Made by a program: the position numbers and the translations under genes | Notes under the pieces: generated by a model | What the model was told of the DNA's origin: nothing | Database searches by the model: none | Seen by the model: only the letters and a program-made list of their open reading frames with translations | Shown here: piece after piece, positions 35,500 to 47,415 of the stretch | Layout of the letters: each line of letters opens with the position of its first letter | Position numbering within the stretch: the stretch's first letter is position 1 | Source: Metopolophium dirhodum | Taxonomy: Eukaryota; Arthropoda; Insecta; Hemiptera; Aphididae | DNA: 64,000 nt | Assembly (NCBI RefSeq): GCF_019925205.1 | Contig: NC_083562.1 | Span: 10,416,001 to 10,480,000, forward strand | Direction: 5' to 3'

Positions 35500-38224
35500 T
35501 CACAACATATTTATTATGTCATTAGCTATTAATGTTTTGAAAAGATTTAGTCTCTTTTCTAAACGATTTTTGACAATAACTATTTTGACTGCGTTGATGA
35601 ATTTGTTGTATATTTGAAATCGTATACACCAGTTATCATCGGGAATTGGATCAAAATCGAATTCACTTATATCCTGAAAAAAAAAATTCTTGATACATAT
35701 TTATATAATATTATGTACAGCACATAATATATTAATGAAATAAAAGCACCCATTAATGAAATCTGTTATCGTTTTCACGACTTACAATAAGATTTGTTCG
35801 AATGCTTCTTTCACGAAGTCCTAATGGTTCAAATCTATCATCAAGGGACATGGCTTCATATGAATACAATTTTGCCTATATATATTTTATATTAATTTAT
35901 TTTATAAGTCAACTCGTGTAATTTGTACATTTTACCTTATAAGTGTTCCATTCAGTTATTCGCTTGTCGTAAACAGATTTTTGCTGTTCTTCGTTGCTGT
36001 TTAGTTCATTTCGAGATACCTCAAAGTAATCTTTCTTATGTTCATCTCTGAAACGTTTTACATTTACCATAAAATCGTTGTAATTCTGTATGTACGTATC
36101 TCGATACATTTTATCCAACTCACCAAGAGGATCTAGAAATCGTAATAAATATTTCAGAAACTTATGGTAGACATAGTTATTATATAATCTATAATATTAG
36201 ATTTTTAATCATGGCTATTTACCATTAATTAAACAATTTATTACTATATGTTCATTTTAACTACCTATATATATATTTACAATTAAAAAAATCGTGTTTA
36301 AATTAACATGGTTCTAATTACTCATTAGAACCAAGGTGATAAAATAAAATACGCACAAACCATACTATTATTTACAATTGGTTCAATACTCATAATAATC
36401 ACTAATCAGACGAACATTTTATAGTTATTGTCTATAGGTTGCCTATATTATGTTAATGATACAACTTTAATATTAGAACAATACGTTGTTCATTGTTATT
36501 CATACTAACTGAGCCATTTATAAGAGTCGTCGGCCAAAACGAGGGGTTTAGCCTTCAACATTTTATTCAGTGTCAGTCGGTTAAAGACCATGATATCCTT
36601 TTCTGTCTTATCTGAATGACGTGTCTTATGAAATAAATGCAAATGGTTTTTTTTTTTAATTGTTATATCCGTTTTTATACTTGGGATGCTATAAAAATGA
36701 ATTGCATCAATGTAACGGTAATAAACAAAAGTCATTTCAGGATATTATATTCTTATTAAGGAAATGATAAACTTAAGAAGCTGTGTCCCGTCTTACGCAC
36801 TTTTCTCAACTTGCGTATTTATAATAAATAATTGGTTACCTGTGTGTATAACAACCCTGACTAATGCTCATTTTTTAATTTTAAATATTTTACGTACATT
36901 TTGATTAGACTAAATATATCTTGATTTCAACACAAAACTTGTTGCAAGTGTTTAAATTAATATTACATTTGTGTTCTCAAAAAATGCAATCAATCTTTTT
37001 ACCTAAACTTTTTACTCGAATGAATTACCAGGAAGGCTTGGGTTTTGTAACGGCCGTCAAAGTAATAACTTGTGGTTTTTGATTAAATCCCGTGAGGTAC
37101 AGTACTAAATCAATACACAAAGTAATATACGATTGAGGCGTGTAAACGACTGTGACGTTTGTTGGATAATCACAAAATACTTCACCTGAAAAAAATCAAT
37201 TTTTATTCAAACAATCCCTTTTACGACTATTTGAAACGAACCACAAGTTGGATTTACACATAAGCTCTCTAAACCGTTCGGGATAAATATGCGAAACTGA
37301 TAAGGTTTTGATTTAGGAGCCAAACTCAACTTCCTCGTAACGCTACAAAATAAAATTTTGTAGATTCTTTATGAAAATGTAACTATACTAACCTCATTCC
37401 TATATTTACGTTTCCAAAATCAATGGTCTTCGGTAAACAAAAATCCATTTTTGGAATAGCCCTTAGTTCTATAGCCAAGTCTCCTTGTCCAGTAGGATTT
37501 TCTAAATGTAAATAACTTTTAAACTCTTGATTCAAATAAGTCATGAAAGTAAACTGTAAATTCCAAGATTTATTGGGAAGAATAGACACCTTAAAAAAAA
37601 TTGTTTAGAATTAGATTAAATCAAATGTTATAATATAATCCCAAGCATAACCCTTACTATTTTTTTTTTTGGGGGGGGAAGGTTTCATAATTTTCCCTTC
37701 TTAGTATAAGTTATAACTGTTATTATTATTATTACTATACCGAGAAAAACATTATTCTTGATGACATTAAAGAAAATGTTATGATTAATATCATTTAGGT
37801 ATAGGTATCTCGTAAGTTTTGAATCCCACCTTAAAATATCTATTGAGTGTAATACACAATTATCTACGATGAGATGAACACAAATTTCATAATTTTGAAC
37901 ACAACTCACGGTAGTTAGATAGGGGAATTTGAATATTTTACATTCCAAAGGTTTTATTTTAATGACTTGTGGCAAATCAGTCATGTTAAATAATGTTATT
38001 GTTTGCATATATGTATGTCCAGGCAGGAAATGTATAATATATTTCTTTGGATTGACACATATTGATCCATTCGTCAGCTGTTCTATACAAACCAAATAAA
38101 AAAAAATAGTGAAAACATTATTTAAAAAACATTTATTATGAAATTAAAAATATGTATAATTCCTCGTCTCACCGTGCTCACTATTGGCGAGTACTTTCTG
38201 TTCACTAGCTTGACAATTATTCAT
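35500..38224 (-). CDS. CFAP221: CFAP221/PCDP1-like cilium and flagellum protein (nine exons, 439 residues)
   Basis: Nine minus-strand exons join in frame: 38224-38173, 38082-37910, 37589-37393, 37342-37242, 37185-37029, 36688-36510, 36132-35936, 35875-35786 and 35673-35500. Together they total 1320 bases with one stop (TGA 35502-35500). All introns are GT-AG with good tracts, and every junction keeps phase. The start ATG at 38224 gives MNNCQASEQ. The N-terminal half (residues ~25-235) has the two-part immunoglobulin-like ASH/hydin-type pattern: FLPGHTYMQTITLFN, IDFGNVNIGMR, KSKPYQFRIFIPN, VNPTCGEV, VTVVYTPQSY and LTGFNQKP. The C-terminal exon has WCIRFQIYNKFINAVKI and RLEKRLNLF, as in CFAP221. 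In other animals this protein belongs to the axonemal central apparatus (calmodulin-binding, C1d projection), so sperm flagella are the expected site here. It is about half the length of the human protein. Exon 4's donor (TGTG|GTTCGT) is the weakest choice. Family assignment is by recalled pattern. Confidence 0.78.
37664..37678 (+). repeat. poly-T/poly-G tract in an intron
   Basis: A run of about 10 T followed by 8-9 G in intron 2 of the CFAP221-like gene. It is low-complexity and likely length-variable. Confidence 0.7.
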
Positions 38225-38229
38225 CGTTC

Positions 38230-39310
38230 TGGATAATTAAAAATGAAATACTATAATTTACATTATATTATCAACTTTGAATATTAAGTGTCTATGGAAA
38301 CGTAAAGAAAATTTGTTATTTATAAAAATAAATATATTTATTTTTAACACGATTTATCAAAAGTTGGTTTACAAGTTTAAATACAGATAAAAAAAAAATA
38401 ATTGCATTACTCTAAATAAAATATCTATAACACATATTTGTATGCATATTAATGGGATAATAAGAAATTACATATTTGAACACAATCAAGTATCAACATA
38501 TTTTTATTATTAATATTTAAATCAATAAAAAAGAACGGGAAGTAACTAGAACAAAAAAAAAAAATAGTAATGAAACGATTTAAACGTAAAAAATTACGCG
38601 CACATCTTATAAATATTATGTCAGAGGGCTAGAAATGCTTAGGTCTGATTTACGATTGCGCTGACTATAAGGTATACAGATTTATAATCTAATTTATTTG
38701 AATAGGTAATTGCACTGAAATTTATTAGAAATTGTTCTGTCATTTATACAGAGTTCAAGGGTAAATATTTGTAGATTTTATCGTTTTTTTTTTTAATAAA
38801 ACGAACAGAATACTTCTATATTGTGAGTAAACTAACCAATTATCCAAGTTTTAATCACATTCTATCGAGATGGTTGCTTATATTTTCATACTTCACTGTA
38901 AGCTGAGTTTGTTTTCATTATGAAAAATTCCAATGATTGTGGGTAACTTCATAGTGCATACATAATAATATATAAACGCAATCCAATAATATAGCAATAA
39001 GGGTTTACCTGTATTTTTAAAAATAATTTCTGTTACCTACATAATAACTCATACGAGTAGGTGGTATACTATAGTACCTTACAGTTATTAAAATCAACAA
39101 ACAAACATTCCATTAGTTATAATTTATCAATATTTAAAATATAATTGTACATAATAATATTTACATATGTATAATATTGTACGTTAGAATTATTCCGATA
39201 TCCCTAGCAACAAAATATTTCATTTGTATACACCCAAAAACACGTTCATCGAATTGTGAATAACTTGTTATGGACTCACCTGGAAATATCATACCAACAA
39301 TTTAAAAAAA
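38230..39310. other. 5' flank of the CFAP221-like gene
   Basis: AT-rich DNA containing the presumed promoter on the minus strand. No TATA or initiator could be singled out with confidence. A minus-strand word TTTCCAG|GTGAGTCC near 39285 could be a donor of a further upstream non-coding exon, but this is unproven. Confidence 0.35.
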
Positions 39311-39317
39311 AAAATTA

Positions 39318-39765
39318 ACTTACGCCCTCACCATCTACGACAAATCTTTAAGTCCAAACTTAGTATCAAAAACAAAATGGCCTTCTATAAAACTATTTTA
39401 GCTCCTTTTTGATCATACGTCACACAAATGTCAGGTCAAGAAAAATCGTCGAACATTTGCAAACTGGAAACATTTCAGGCGATTAGTTTACGACTAATTA
39501 CTGGATGCCCATATATGCCCATGTATGCATATAGTTGCCCTCCAACTTAAATGTGAACTGTTACCTACATATTCTCACGCTCAAAAAACCTACCAATATA
39601 CTTAATAGATTTCACATTAAACTAACTATATTTGATTATAATTACAAAAATCATTTTATCTCCTAAATGCTATCTCCAACTATTTCAGGAGATCCCGCTA
39701 TCAGATTTAAAACGAAATTGGCCGACAAACGCCCTCACATACGTACTTACTGTGATAAAAAATCA
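39318..39765 (+). pseudogene. jockey-type LINE reverse transcriptase, C-terminal remnant
   Basis: Translation on the + strand recovers the end of a jockey-clade ORF2. LRPHHLRQIFKSKLSIKNK leads to MAFYKTILAPF, then a TGA where the family has W, then SYVTQMSG and KLETFQAISLRLITGCP. After a degraded stretch it reads IPLSDLKRNWPTNALT. The order matches the family pattern L.P...SKLSLKNKL.LYK..L.P.W.YG.Q.WG ... FQ...LR.ITGCPWY ... RRLKRKWP.DL. Stops and frameshifts show it is dead. It is 5'-truncated, as is usual for LINE insertions. Confidence 0.82.
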
Positions 39766-39839
39766 ATGCTCAAAAAAAAAAAAAAATTATAGGTTATTAT
39801 AATAGTTAAAAAAAAATGTTATAGTGCTTAGAGGTGTAC

Positions 39840-41320
39840 AGAATGGATTCCCTCTCGCTCTATAATAATAAAAATAAAAAAGGTGGATAAGTGGATGTCG
39901 CTCTGCTGTACGGTAGGTTACAAGTGGGTCACTGTAACGGATGGTGTTAAATTTGAATTCAATGATATAATATCATTGTATAAGAAAAAACGATTCTGAG
40001 CGAAAACGGTCAGTCAGCCTATGATTTTACCAAGTATATTTGATGATATTATTGTGAATAAAGTAATTTATATATAACCTATTTACGTGGAGCCTTGTTT
40101 TAAATTTTCAATCCTTAGCCATAAAAGTTAAAAATGTATACATTTTTAACTACAAAATAATTAATAAATTATAAATTTGATAAATGTTGTCAAAATTTGA
40201 ACTTTAAATGCTTATAAAAAAAAATTGTGCCTATGTATTTTTAATATTTTTCAACTGCTATTAGAACGATATATCAGGAGCCTTATATTAAATTTTCACG
40301 CTTTTTTACCCAACAAATAAAAATTTATTGATATTTATAGAAAAAAAACTAAAAAAATTGAAAACTGACAATGTCCGTAAACAGGTCAAAAAGAGTCAAA
40401 ATATTTTCAACATTTTATGGTGTATAGAAAATGCTAATATAAACATTCAGTGAAATTTTCAAGTATCTACAGTCATTCGTTTTTTAATTACAATAAAATA
40501 AGAAAATTGTTACATGAGAAATCGAGTAAATATCAAATGTTGTAAAAATATAAATTTCAGACGCTCATAAAAATTTAATTTAAGTTTCTTCTAGACATTT
40601 TTTTTTTGATAAAGGTAGACAAACTTATGAGTAATCTTATATTACATTTTCAAATCTTAGATTTAAAAAGAAAAATTTTTATGAATTCTCATCAAAATAA
40701 TTTGCTATTTTTCGTGATTTTTCCGTATTTTGTCAAAATTTGAACTTTAAATGCTTATAATTAAAAACTGTGACTAAGGATTTTTAATTTTTTTCATCTG
40801 CCTTTGAAACAATAACCTGGGAGCCTTCTATTAAATTTTCAAGCTTTTTTACTCAACAGATAAAATTTTATTGATATTTATAGAAAAAAAAACTAAAAAA
40901 ATTGAAAACTGACAATGGCCGTAAACAGCTCAAAAAGAGTCAAAATATTTTGTAAATTTTATGGTGTATAGAAAATGCTAATATAAACATTCAGTCAAAA
41001 TTTCATGTCCCTACGGTCATTTGTTTTAGAGTTACACCAAAAACCAAAATCGATTTTCTCGAAAACAGATTTTGCGTAAAAATTCCCGTTTTTCCTTAAT
41101 TTTTCTTTTGTTTTTCACGTCGCTTGTGAAAACTACTGGGAAATTTTTACTTTTGACCCCCCCAAAGTACCAACTAGATTCACTTTCCTATCAGAAAAGT
41201 TACTATTGAAGAAAATCCAAGCACTTTTACTGTCCTAAAAGGTGATGACAGACACAAAAATAAAAAAAAATAAAAAAAAAACACACATCATTGTAGAATC
41301 GCTTCGCTCAGAATCTAAAA
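39840..41320 (+). repeat. large dispersed repeat, copy B (longer 5' end)
   Basis: This is the fuller copy of the repeat at 25.7-27.4 kb. It starts with a GCTCTGCTGTACGG block and GTAACGGATG...GTTAAATTTGAATTCAATGAT. It then has GATTCTGAGCGAA (about 39992) and, at the far end, TTCGCTCAGAATC (about 41304). These two 13-base words are exact inverted repeats of each other, so they may be terminal or subterminal inverted repeats. From 40143 it is nearly identical to copy A, with only one 3' unit. The blocks left of GATTCTGAG recur at 18.65 kb and inverted at 61.1 kb, so the true left boundary may lie outside the inverted word. It is non-coding. Confidence 0.78.
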
Positions 41321-41329
41321 TTCAGATTC

Positions 41330-44300
41330 AAAAACTAAAAATAATCGCTTAGAACATCGGAAATATTTAGACATCGACATTGAGAATTCTTCAAATATGT
41401 AGACTAAAAACTAAATATTGTAGAATTTATGTTATAGAATATATTTTATTTATTACTACCTAGTATACCTACCTTCTGTTCATAATATCGCCATATTATT
41501 TTTTTGTCATTTTCATCTTACATATTTTGTAATATTATATAACTTTATAATAAATTTACAACATGCTTGTAAGAACATGTAATATTTAGCATAAATAAAT
41601 ATATTAATGATTAAACAAACAGTTGTTTGTATTAGACGTCGACTAAGTAACTAACGAGTTGACCACACGGCGCCACTACAATTTTCATTGCCTTTTCTGT
41701 ACGTTCAAATTACCACTAACACGACTTACATTATTTTATATAAATATATAATAACTCGATTTCGTAGACCTTATATTATAAAATCACTCTATTCTTAAAT
41801 TCCAATTTTTTCTTTTTCAATTAAAATTGTTATAATATTTCATTTAGTGACATTTTTAATATCAAAAGTCACTATAACGTTTTCTATACTAAAAATAAAT
41901 AACCTATTTTTGGTTTTTTTTTTCATATTAGGTATTTAAAATGTTTTCAGATATTCAAAATTGTATTTTACATATTATATGGGTTTATGCATATATTTAC
42001 ATAACATATCACTTTATTTTATTGTTTCATAAATAACCAATGCCTAAATAATTAAAAACTACCTTTGAAATGTTGTAATATTTATTAACTTATTTTTCTA
42101 CAACATAATATTGTAAAAATTATATTACACAAAAATATTATATTACTACGTAGGAAATACAAATTAAGAATAACTTTAAATCGTATAAAATAAGTGCAAA
42201 CATTAATATTTAAGAATATGTAACTATACTAGTAACTTTAAGTAATTATTTTATTGTTGATTATCTTTATTTTTATATTTTTTTTTTGAAAAGTCTTATA
42301 CACATGTAAAATCAACATAAATAAAATATAATAAAAATAAACCAAATTTATAATTTATGTATATCTCCTGTAACAACCTTCTAAATATGTATTTACATTA
42401 ATAAGAATTAATAATTTTTAGAAAAGTACAACAATTAAAAATGATTTTACATACGCAAAACTTATTATAACAATGTTGTTTATAAAATAAAACTAAATTT
42501 ATTATAATTATAATTCTAAGAGTCCCGAATGTGGGTTGTGGGTGGATGGCTTTTCCACTTGTCACAAGTTACGAAAAAAACGACATCATTTTTGATTATT
42601 AGTAATACTTTATTACATTACATTTTATAGACTGCACAAGTCAAATAAACAATAATAATAAATAATGTAATATAATATATAGTTGACTACTATCAAATAA
42701 AATACAACTTGCATAATTAAATAGAATTTTTTTTATTCAATCAAAAATCGAACAATTTATTATTTGTAACTTGTGCAATGTGCATGATATAATAACACAT
42801 AATATTAAAAAAAAATCTATGTTTAATTTATACAATAATGCTCAAGACACTCGTATTTATTAAAAAAAGGATTACTGATGATTAGCTATACTCATCGACA
42901 TAAATACCTTACAGACATTTTGAAATATGAATAATTTATACAGAACATCTTTTTTCAACTTCAAAAATTTGAATTAGTTTAGGAATAGTAGGTTGAACAT
43001 TTTTTATTGGTCCAAAGAAATGTTAAAAAAAAAAAAAAAAAACAGAAAACATCGTTTTGGTAAACAATATTGATTCCCTCGACTGACTATAATTTAAAAT
43101 ATACCCATAATAAATTAACATTGTTTGTTAAAAGTTTAAACAAATCCAATTGGAGCACACTTCAAGAAAATACTTATAATACCTAACCATTAACTGGCAT
43201 TAAAATATATGTAAAAACGATGTTAAAAAATCTCTCTGTATTATTATACTGTTCTATTGATATTTGTTTAAATAGTACTTAGCTAATAATAGATTAAAAA
43301 GAATATTATTATCGTTATCGTATAATAATATATTTTTTTTAAAAATAATATTCATACAAACATTAAAATAAATGCTGTTTATTCATATAATATATGAAAA
43401 GCATATTATACTCATTTTAAGGATATCTAAGTGTTTTTAATTGAATCTCAACAATTTAATACGTACTTATAATATGCAACAATCTATTATATATTTTTTA
43501 ATAACCTATTTCTTATTAAAGACATAACAACTCTTAGGTTAAAAAGATGTTTTTGAATTGACAATTGTATTCAAAAGTTTTTAACCCATGATGCCTCTAA
43601 CAATGTACAATAATATTATGTCTTTTCATCAAACCAGTACCTCTTTCAATTCATATTTCATAGCAGTTTTTCACAAGACACCATTATAGTCCTTCAATTA
43701 TTATGATGAACTGGCTTTGAATATGTAACCGAAAATATTCTGGGCAATTATCCTCATAATCTAAACATACATTATATTATATATTATATAAACTCCTTCA
43801 CTTTAATATTTGTATGGCCTCCAAATGAACTGTTGTCCCTTTTTAATTTAATTTTTATTATGGGTAGATATTTTTTATGGCGCTTTATTACAGTGAATAA
43901 TATTTATAGAATTGTTTCACCGCAGAACGAGACCAACAAAAGCCAAATATCCAAATGTTTGAAATTCAATCCCCCATAGGTCATTATATTTATTCACTAC
44001 ATATTACAATTGTTCTTTCATTATATTTATTTCTGCCATTAGGTCTTGAATTTTAGCTGCAATTCACAGAAAACATGTTTGGTTTTATGTTATTTTGCTT
44101 TGATATAAGAACTTGTCAATTTAGATAGATTTTTCCTTTTGTTCTTATGTTCTCAAGTTTCTCAAATGATGTAATATTGAATGAAGGCATAATCTACCTA
44201 TAGTACCTATGACATATATCATTAACAACTGTTTGTTGAAAAATATTTCCTGATATAAAGCGAAAATGATGAGTTTATTATTTTTTTTCTAAAATAACGT

Positions 44301-46680
44301 TTATTGGTAATAATATATATCTATACTAAATGTACAATAAGTAAAATTGAGGGTAGATAGTAGATTAACAATGGCAGAGCGGCGAGGAGGAAGTTCACAG
44401 TAAAGCTAGGTATCTGTATAGAATTTATTTATTATATTAATTCAATCTCAGCCTTTTTAAATGAACAAGAGATTTTTTTGAGCACATCATTATTAATTTA
44501 TCATTTTATACTATGCATAGGTAAACACTCCATACTAAACTGGTTTTCAAATGTAATGATTATTATTGCTTTCAAGATCATACAAATCGTAATAAAACTA
44601 CATAATACTTACCAGTGTCCCATACAACGTAACGAATTACACTTATTTTGTATAACCATAACTTTTTTGAATTGGCATTTCTCAACAGCAAAGCTCTCTA
44701 ATTTATAATTTCTTAATAAAATAATGTTAGGTTCTTTACCTCTGCTCCATTGCACAACGGCGTACTACACTTTCTCTGAAAGACGGAAACGAGTACATGT
44801 TTTTAAATTCTACAACTATTGCGTTGTCCAAGAAAGCTTCAGCATTTTACGACTTTCGTAACTTTTAATGACTTGGCCCCAGTCGCGACATTTTTCTCGT
44901 CGTTAACAGTCGTCTTACCTGCCAGTTAATCATAATAATATCGTAGTTATCGTGTTTATTAATTAATTAAAAGTTAACAAATTTCATTGGGCCGAACGGC
45001 AGCTTGCTCATTAAATTTATACTTGCTTCAAACCATCACGTTAAATTTCAATAAGTTGAAGACCGGAAAAAAGTTCCGTCGTCAACCTTAAATATCATTA
45101 AAAATCTCAATAATCAAATTTCACCGAATCTACTGCATAATATAATCGATAATCAACCTAGTCTTGACATCCACAAAAAGAATAATTTTACGTACCAAAT
45201 ACCAATTTGGTCGACATACTAAGGGCAATAATAGTTAATATATATTGGTAAGGACAACAATTCATCGAAATCATCTAGAGTGTTATTATAACACCTCTCA
45301 TTCACCTCCCCACACGACATTATACACCGTCACAAATCATAACATTATACATTTATACATTGATTAGCACCTCATATACTTCCACTTATATTTTGATGGC
45401 CAGTCAGTAATTATCATTGAGTTTGCTGATACTACAATACATTTTAGTAGTGGCCATTAAAGTGGCCCAAATTCCTTAGCAGTTTTTATTTCTAAATAAT
45501 GTTAAACCAAATGTCAATTTAACATTTTACTCAATTTTCACTCCAATATATTCCTTGAATCACCTCTTTTCGTCGAGAGCAAACTATTTGTTTATTTTCC
45601 CTCAACATTTAGTTTTACGAATAGTATATTATAAAATTAGATATTCAAAAAACCGACGTTACTAGCTGTTATCGCTTTTAAACGAATTGTCGTCAAGGTA
45701 CTATCAAAATACCCAGTAATCTATAACAATATATAATTTTAACTTAATTTTATGTTTATTTCCAAACATTATATGTACCAATTATTAATTATTATTAACC
45801 CAATATATAAAACGTACTAAAATGCACGAATATAATACGATTTTACGACTAAAACGACGAATCAAAGACTTCTAGACAATATTAAATTGAGCAAAACCTA
45901 TGTATTAAATTCTGTTTGTATTTATTATAAATTATAATATTAAACGTCCAATGTATTATATTAAATTTCATTGAAACCATAATAATTGTATTAAATACCG
46001 TTAATGGCATTTAATCAAAGATCGACAAGATACACAAGCGGCTAAAAATGCAGACATTGAAGACCTTAAATATCTTGAAATATTTGAAACGAAGTTTTAG
46101 GTTTTGTAAAAGAGCGAAAATACTGTATTAACAACAATAGTGGACAAAGTAACATAATTCTTTAAAATGCGTTAAGTCTTAAGTAGAATTCTTGGAACCC
46201 CGATTCGGGTAGAACAACTAAATTAACTTACAAGGAATCCTATTCCGTTTTAGAATTCTTTCCGTGTATAACTACTATGCTTTCGCTAAGCTACAGTTTA
46301 TATGGATATTTTATTATTTGCGCGTTTCAAAACGTACATTTTTATTAAAAACCGTTTTTTTTTATATAAGCTAGTAAGTTTCTACCGGCCAAGGAGCTGC
46401 AAAAGAGGGATCCACAATAATAATATAATAATACAAAGATAAAGAATATAGTGAGCGATACACCAAGTATGATCTCCTCCATTTTATTGCTAAATTATAC
46501 AATTCAATTAAGATTTTTTAAATTATTTCAATTACCGAATATGTAATTACCTACATGACTGGTGGTTTATGTGTATTAAAATATATCAAACATAAAATAT
46601 TTTTATAATATGTTGTCAAGTAATTTGTATAAATGTACTAATTTTCGTGAAAATCATATTCTGTTTAAATTCATTTTACA
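41330..46680. other. AT-rich stretch without a recognisable gene
   Basis: I see no coding homology. A less AT-rich patch at 44,740-44,940 includes a minus-strand ATGATTAACTGGCAG|GTAAGACG, which could be a first exon with a donor, but no partner exon is seen. The remainder is low-complexity. Confidence 0.4.
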
Positions 46681-46889
46681 GTAAAAAATGGAAGTTGTCA
46701 TTTGCAAAATTAAAGTTTGTACCATCGCCGTCGTCCATCACCCTCTTTAAATGACGTTGGGAAAAAACAAACGAGTATTTGAAAATATGGTCTTAAGTAT
46801 ACTTTGGAAACTTTCAAAAAAAAAAAATCAGAGTTTGACTGAACGCATATTATACAGTCGATAGTAGTTGCATTACGTGAATAACACAG

Positions 46890-47402
46890 TATAATTGTGG
46901 TGATGGGGGTGGGGAGGGTGAATCGTCCTGCAGAGTACAATACGAGTCTGTACCCTCCCCCCCCCCCTGGACGAACGTATTATTATTATTATTATTAACG
47001 GCTGTCACATCATACAACACCACCACCTGACGACGGTCATCGTCTTCGTTATAATCGCGTGTGTGCATTTCCCCGCAAGTCCGCTCGAACTTTTCCGCGA
47101 CGCTACAGCGGCATGCGCGGTGGCGCGGCGTCGGCGGTAAAACGTCTACCGGCGGCAGTGCGCCGTGTTTATCGCCGTCGCCGTGGTCGTTGGTCGCGCG
47201 CGAGTGTCACAGTCCGGCGTGTTCTATATGATATAATATCGTTGGCGTTGTCGTCGTCATTATTCATAACACAAATAATTGTTATACGTGTCCGGACGTG
47301 TACCTACGTCCGTGTGTGCGCGTGGGTCCAGTCCCGTGTGTCCGTCCGCTGAGAGCAAAACGTTTTTCGAAAACTTCTGCAGAGTTAACGCCGCCGTCTG
47401 CG
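46890..47402 (+). promoter_or_regulatory. CpG-rich promoter and 5' untranslated region of a + strand gene
   Basis: Within very AT-poor-in-CpG surroundings, 47040-47420 is dense in CG dinucleotides and GC-rich. It ends in a start codon followed by a perfect splice donor. A poly-C tract (about 46958-46970) and an (ATT)n run (46978-46998) lie just upstream. An open frame at 47059-47352 crosses this island, but its basic, low-complexity translation looks like a by-product of CpG-rich untranslated sequence. The exact transcription start is not visible. Confidence 0.6.
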
Positions 47403-47415
47403 ATGGTCCCAGAAG
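47403..47415 (+). CDS. candidate first coding exon (M-V-P-E-G...)
   Basis: ATG GTC CCA GAA G is followed by GTAAGTCG, a consensus donor, leaving phase 1. The context CGATGG is acceptable for initiation, and the CpG-rich leader supports a gene start here. The coding exon at 62940 begins in phase 0, so splicing straight to it would hit a stop. Either another exon lies in the 15.5-kb gap or the two belong to different transcripts. The product is unknown. Confidence 0.4.

Noticed and set aside
47059..47352. 97-residue open frame in the CpG island
   Set aside because: Arg/Val-rich low-complexity translation, no typical start, and it ends before a better start codon with a donor. More likely 5' untranslated sequence.
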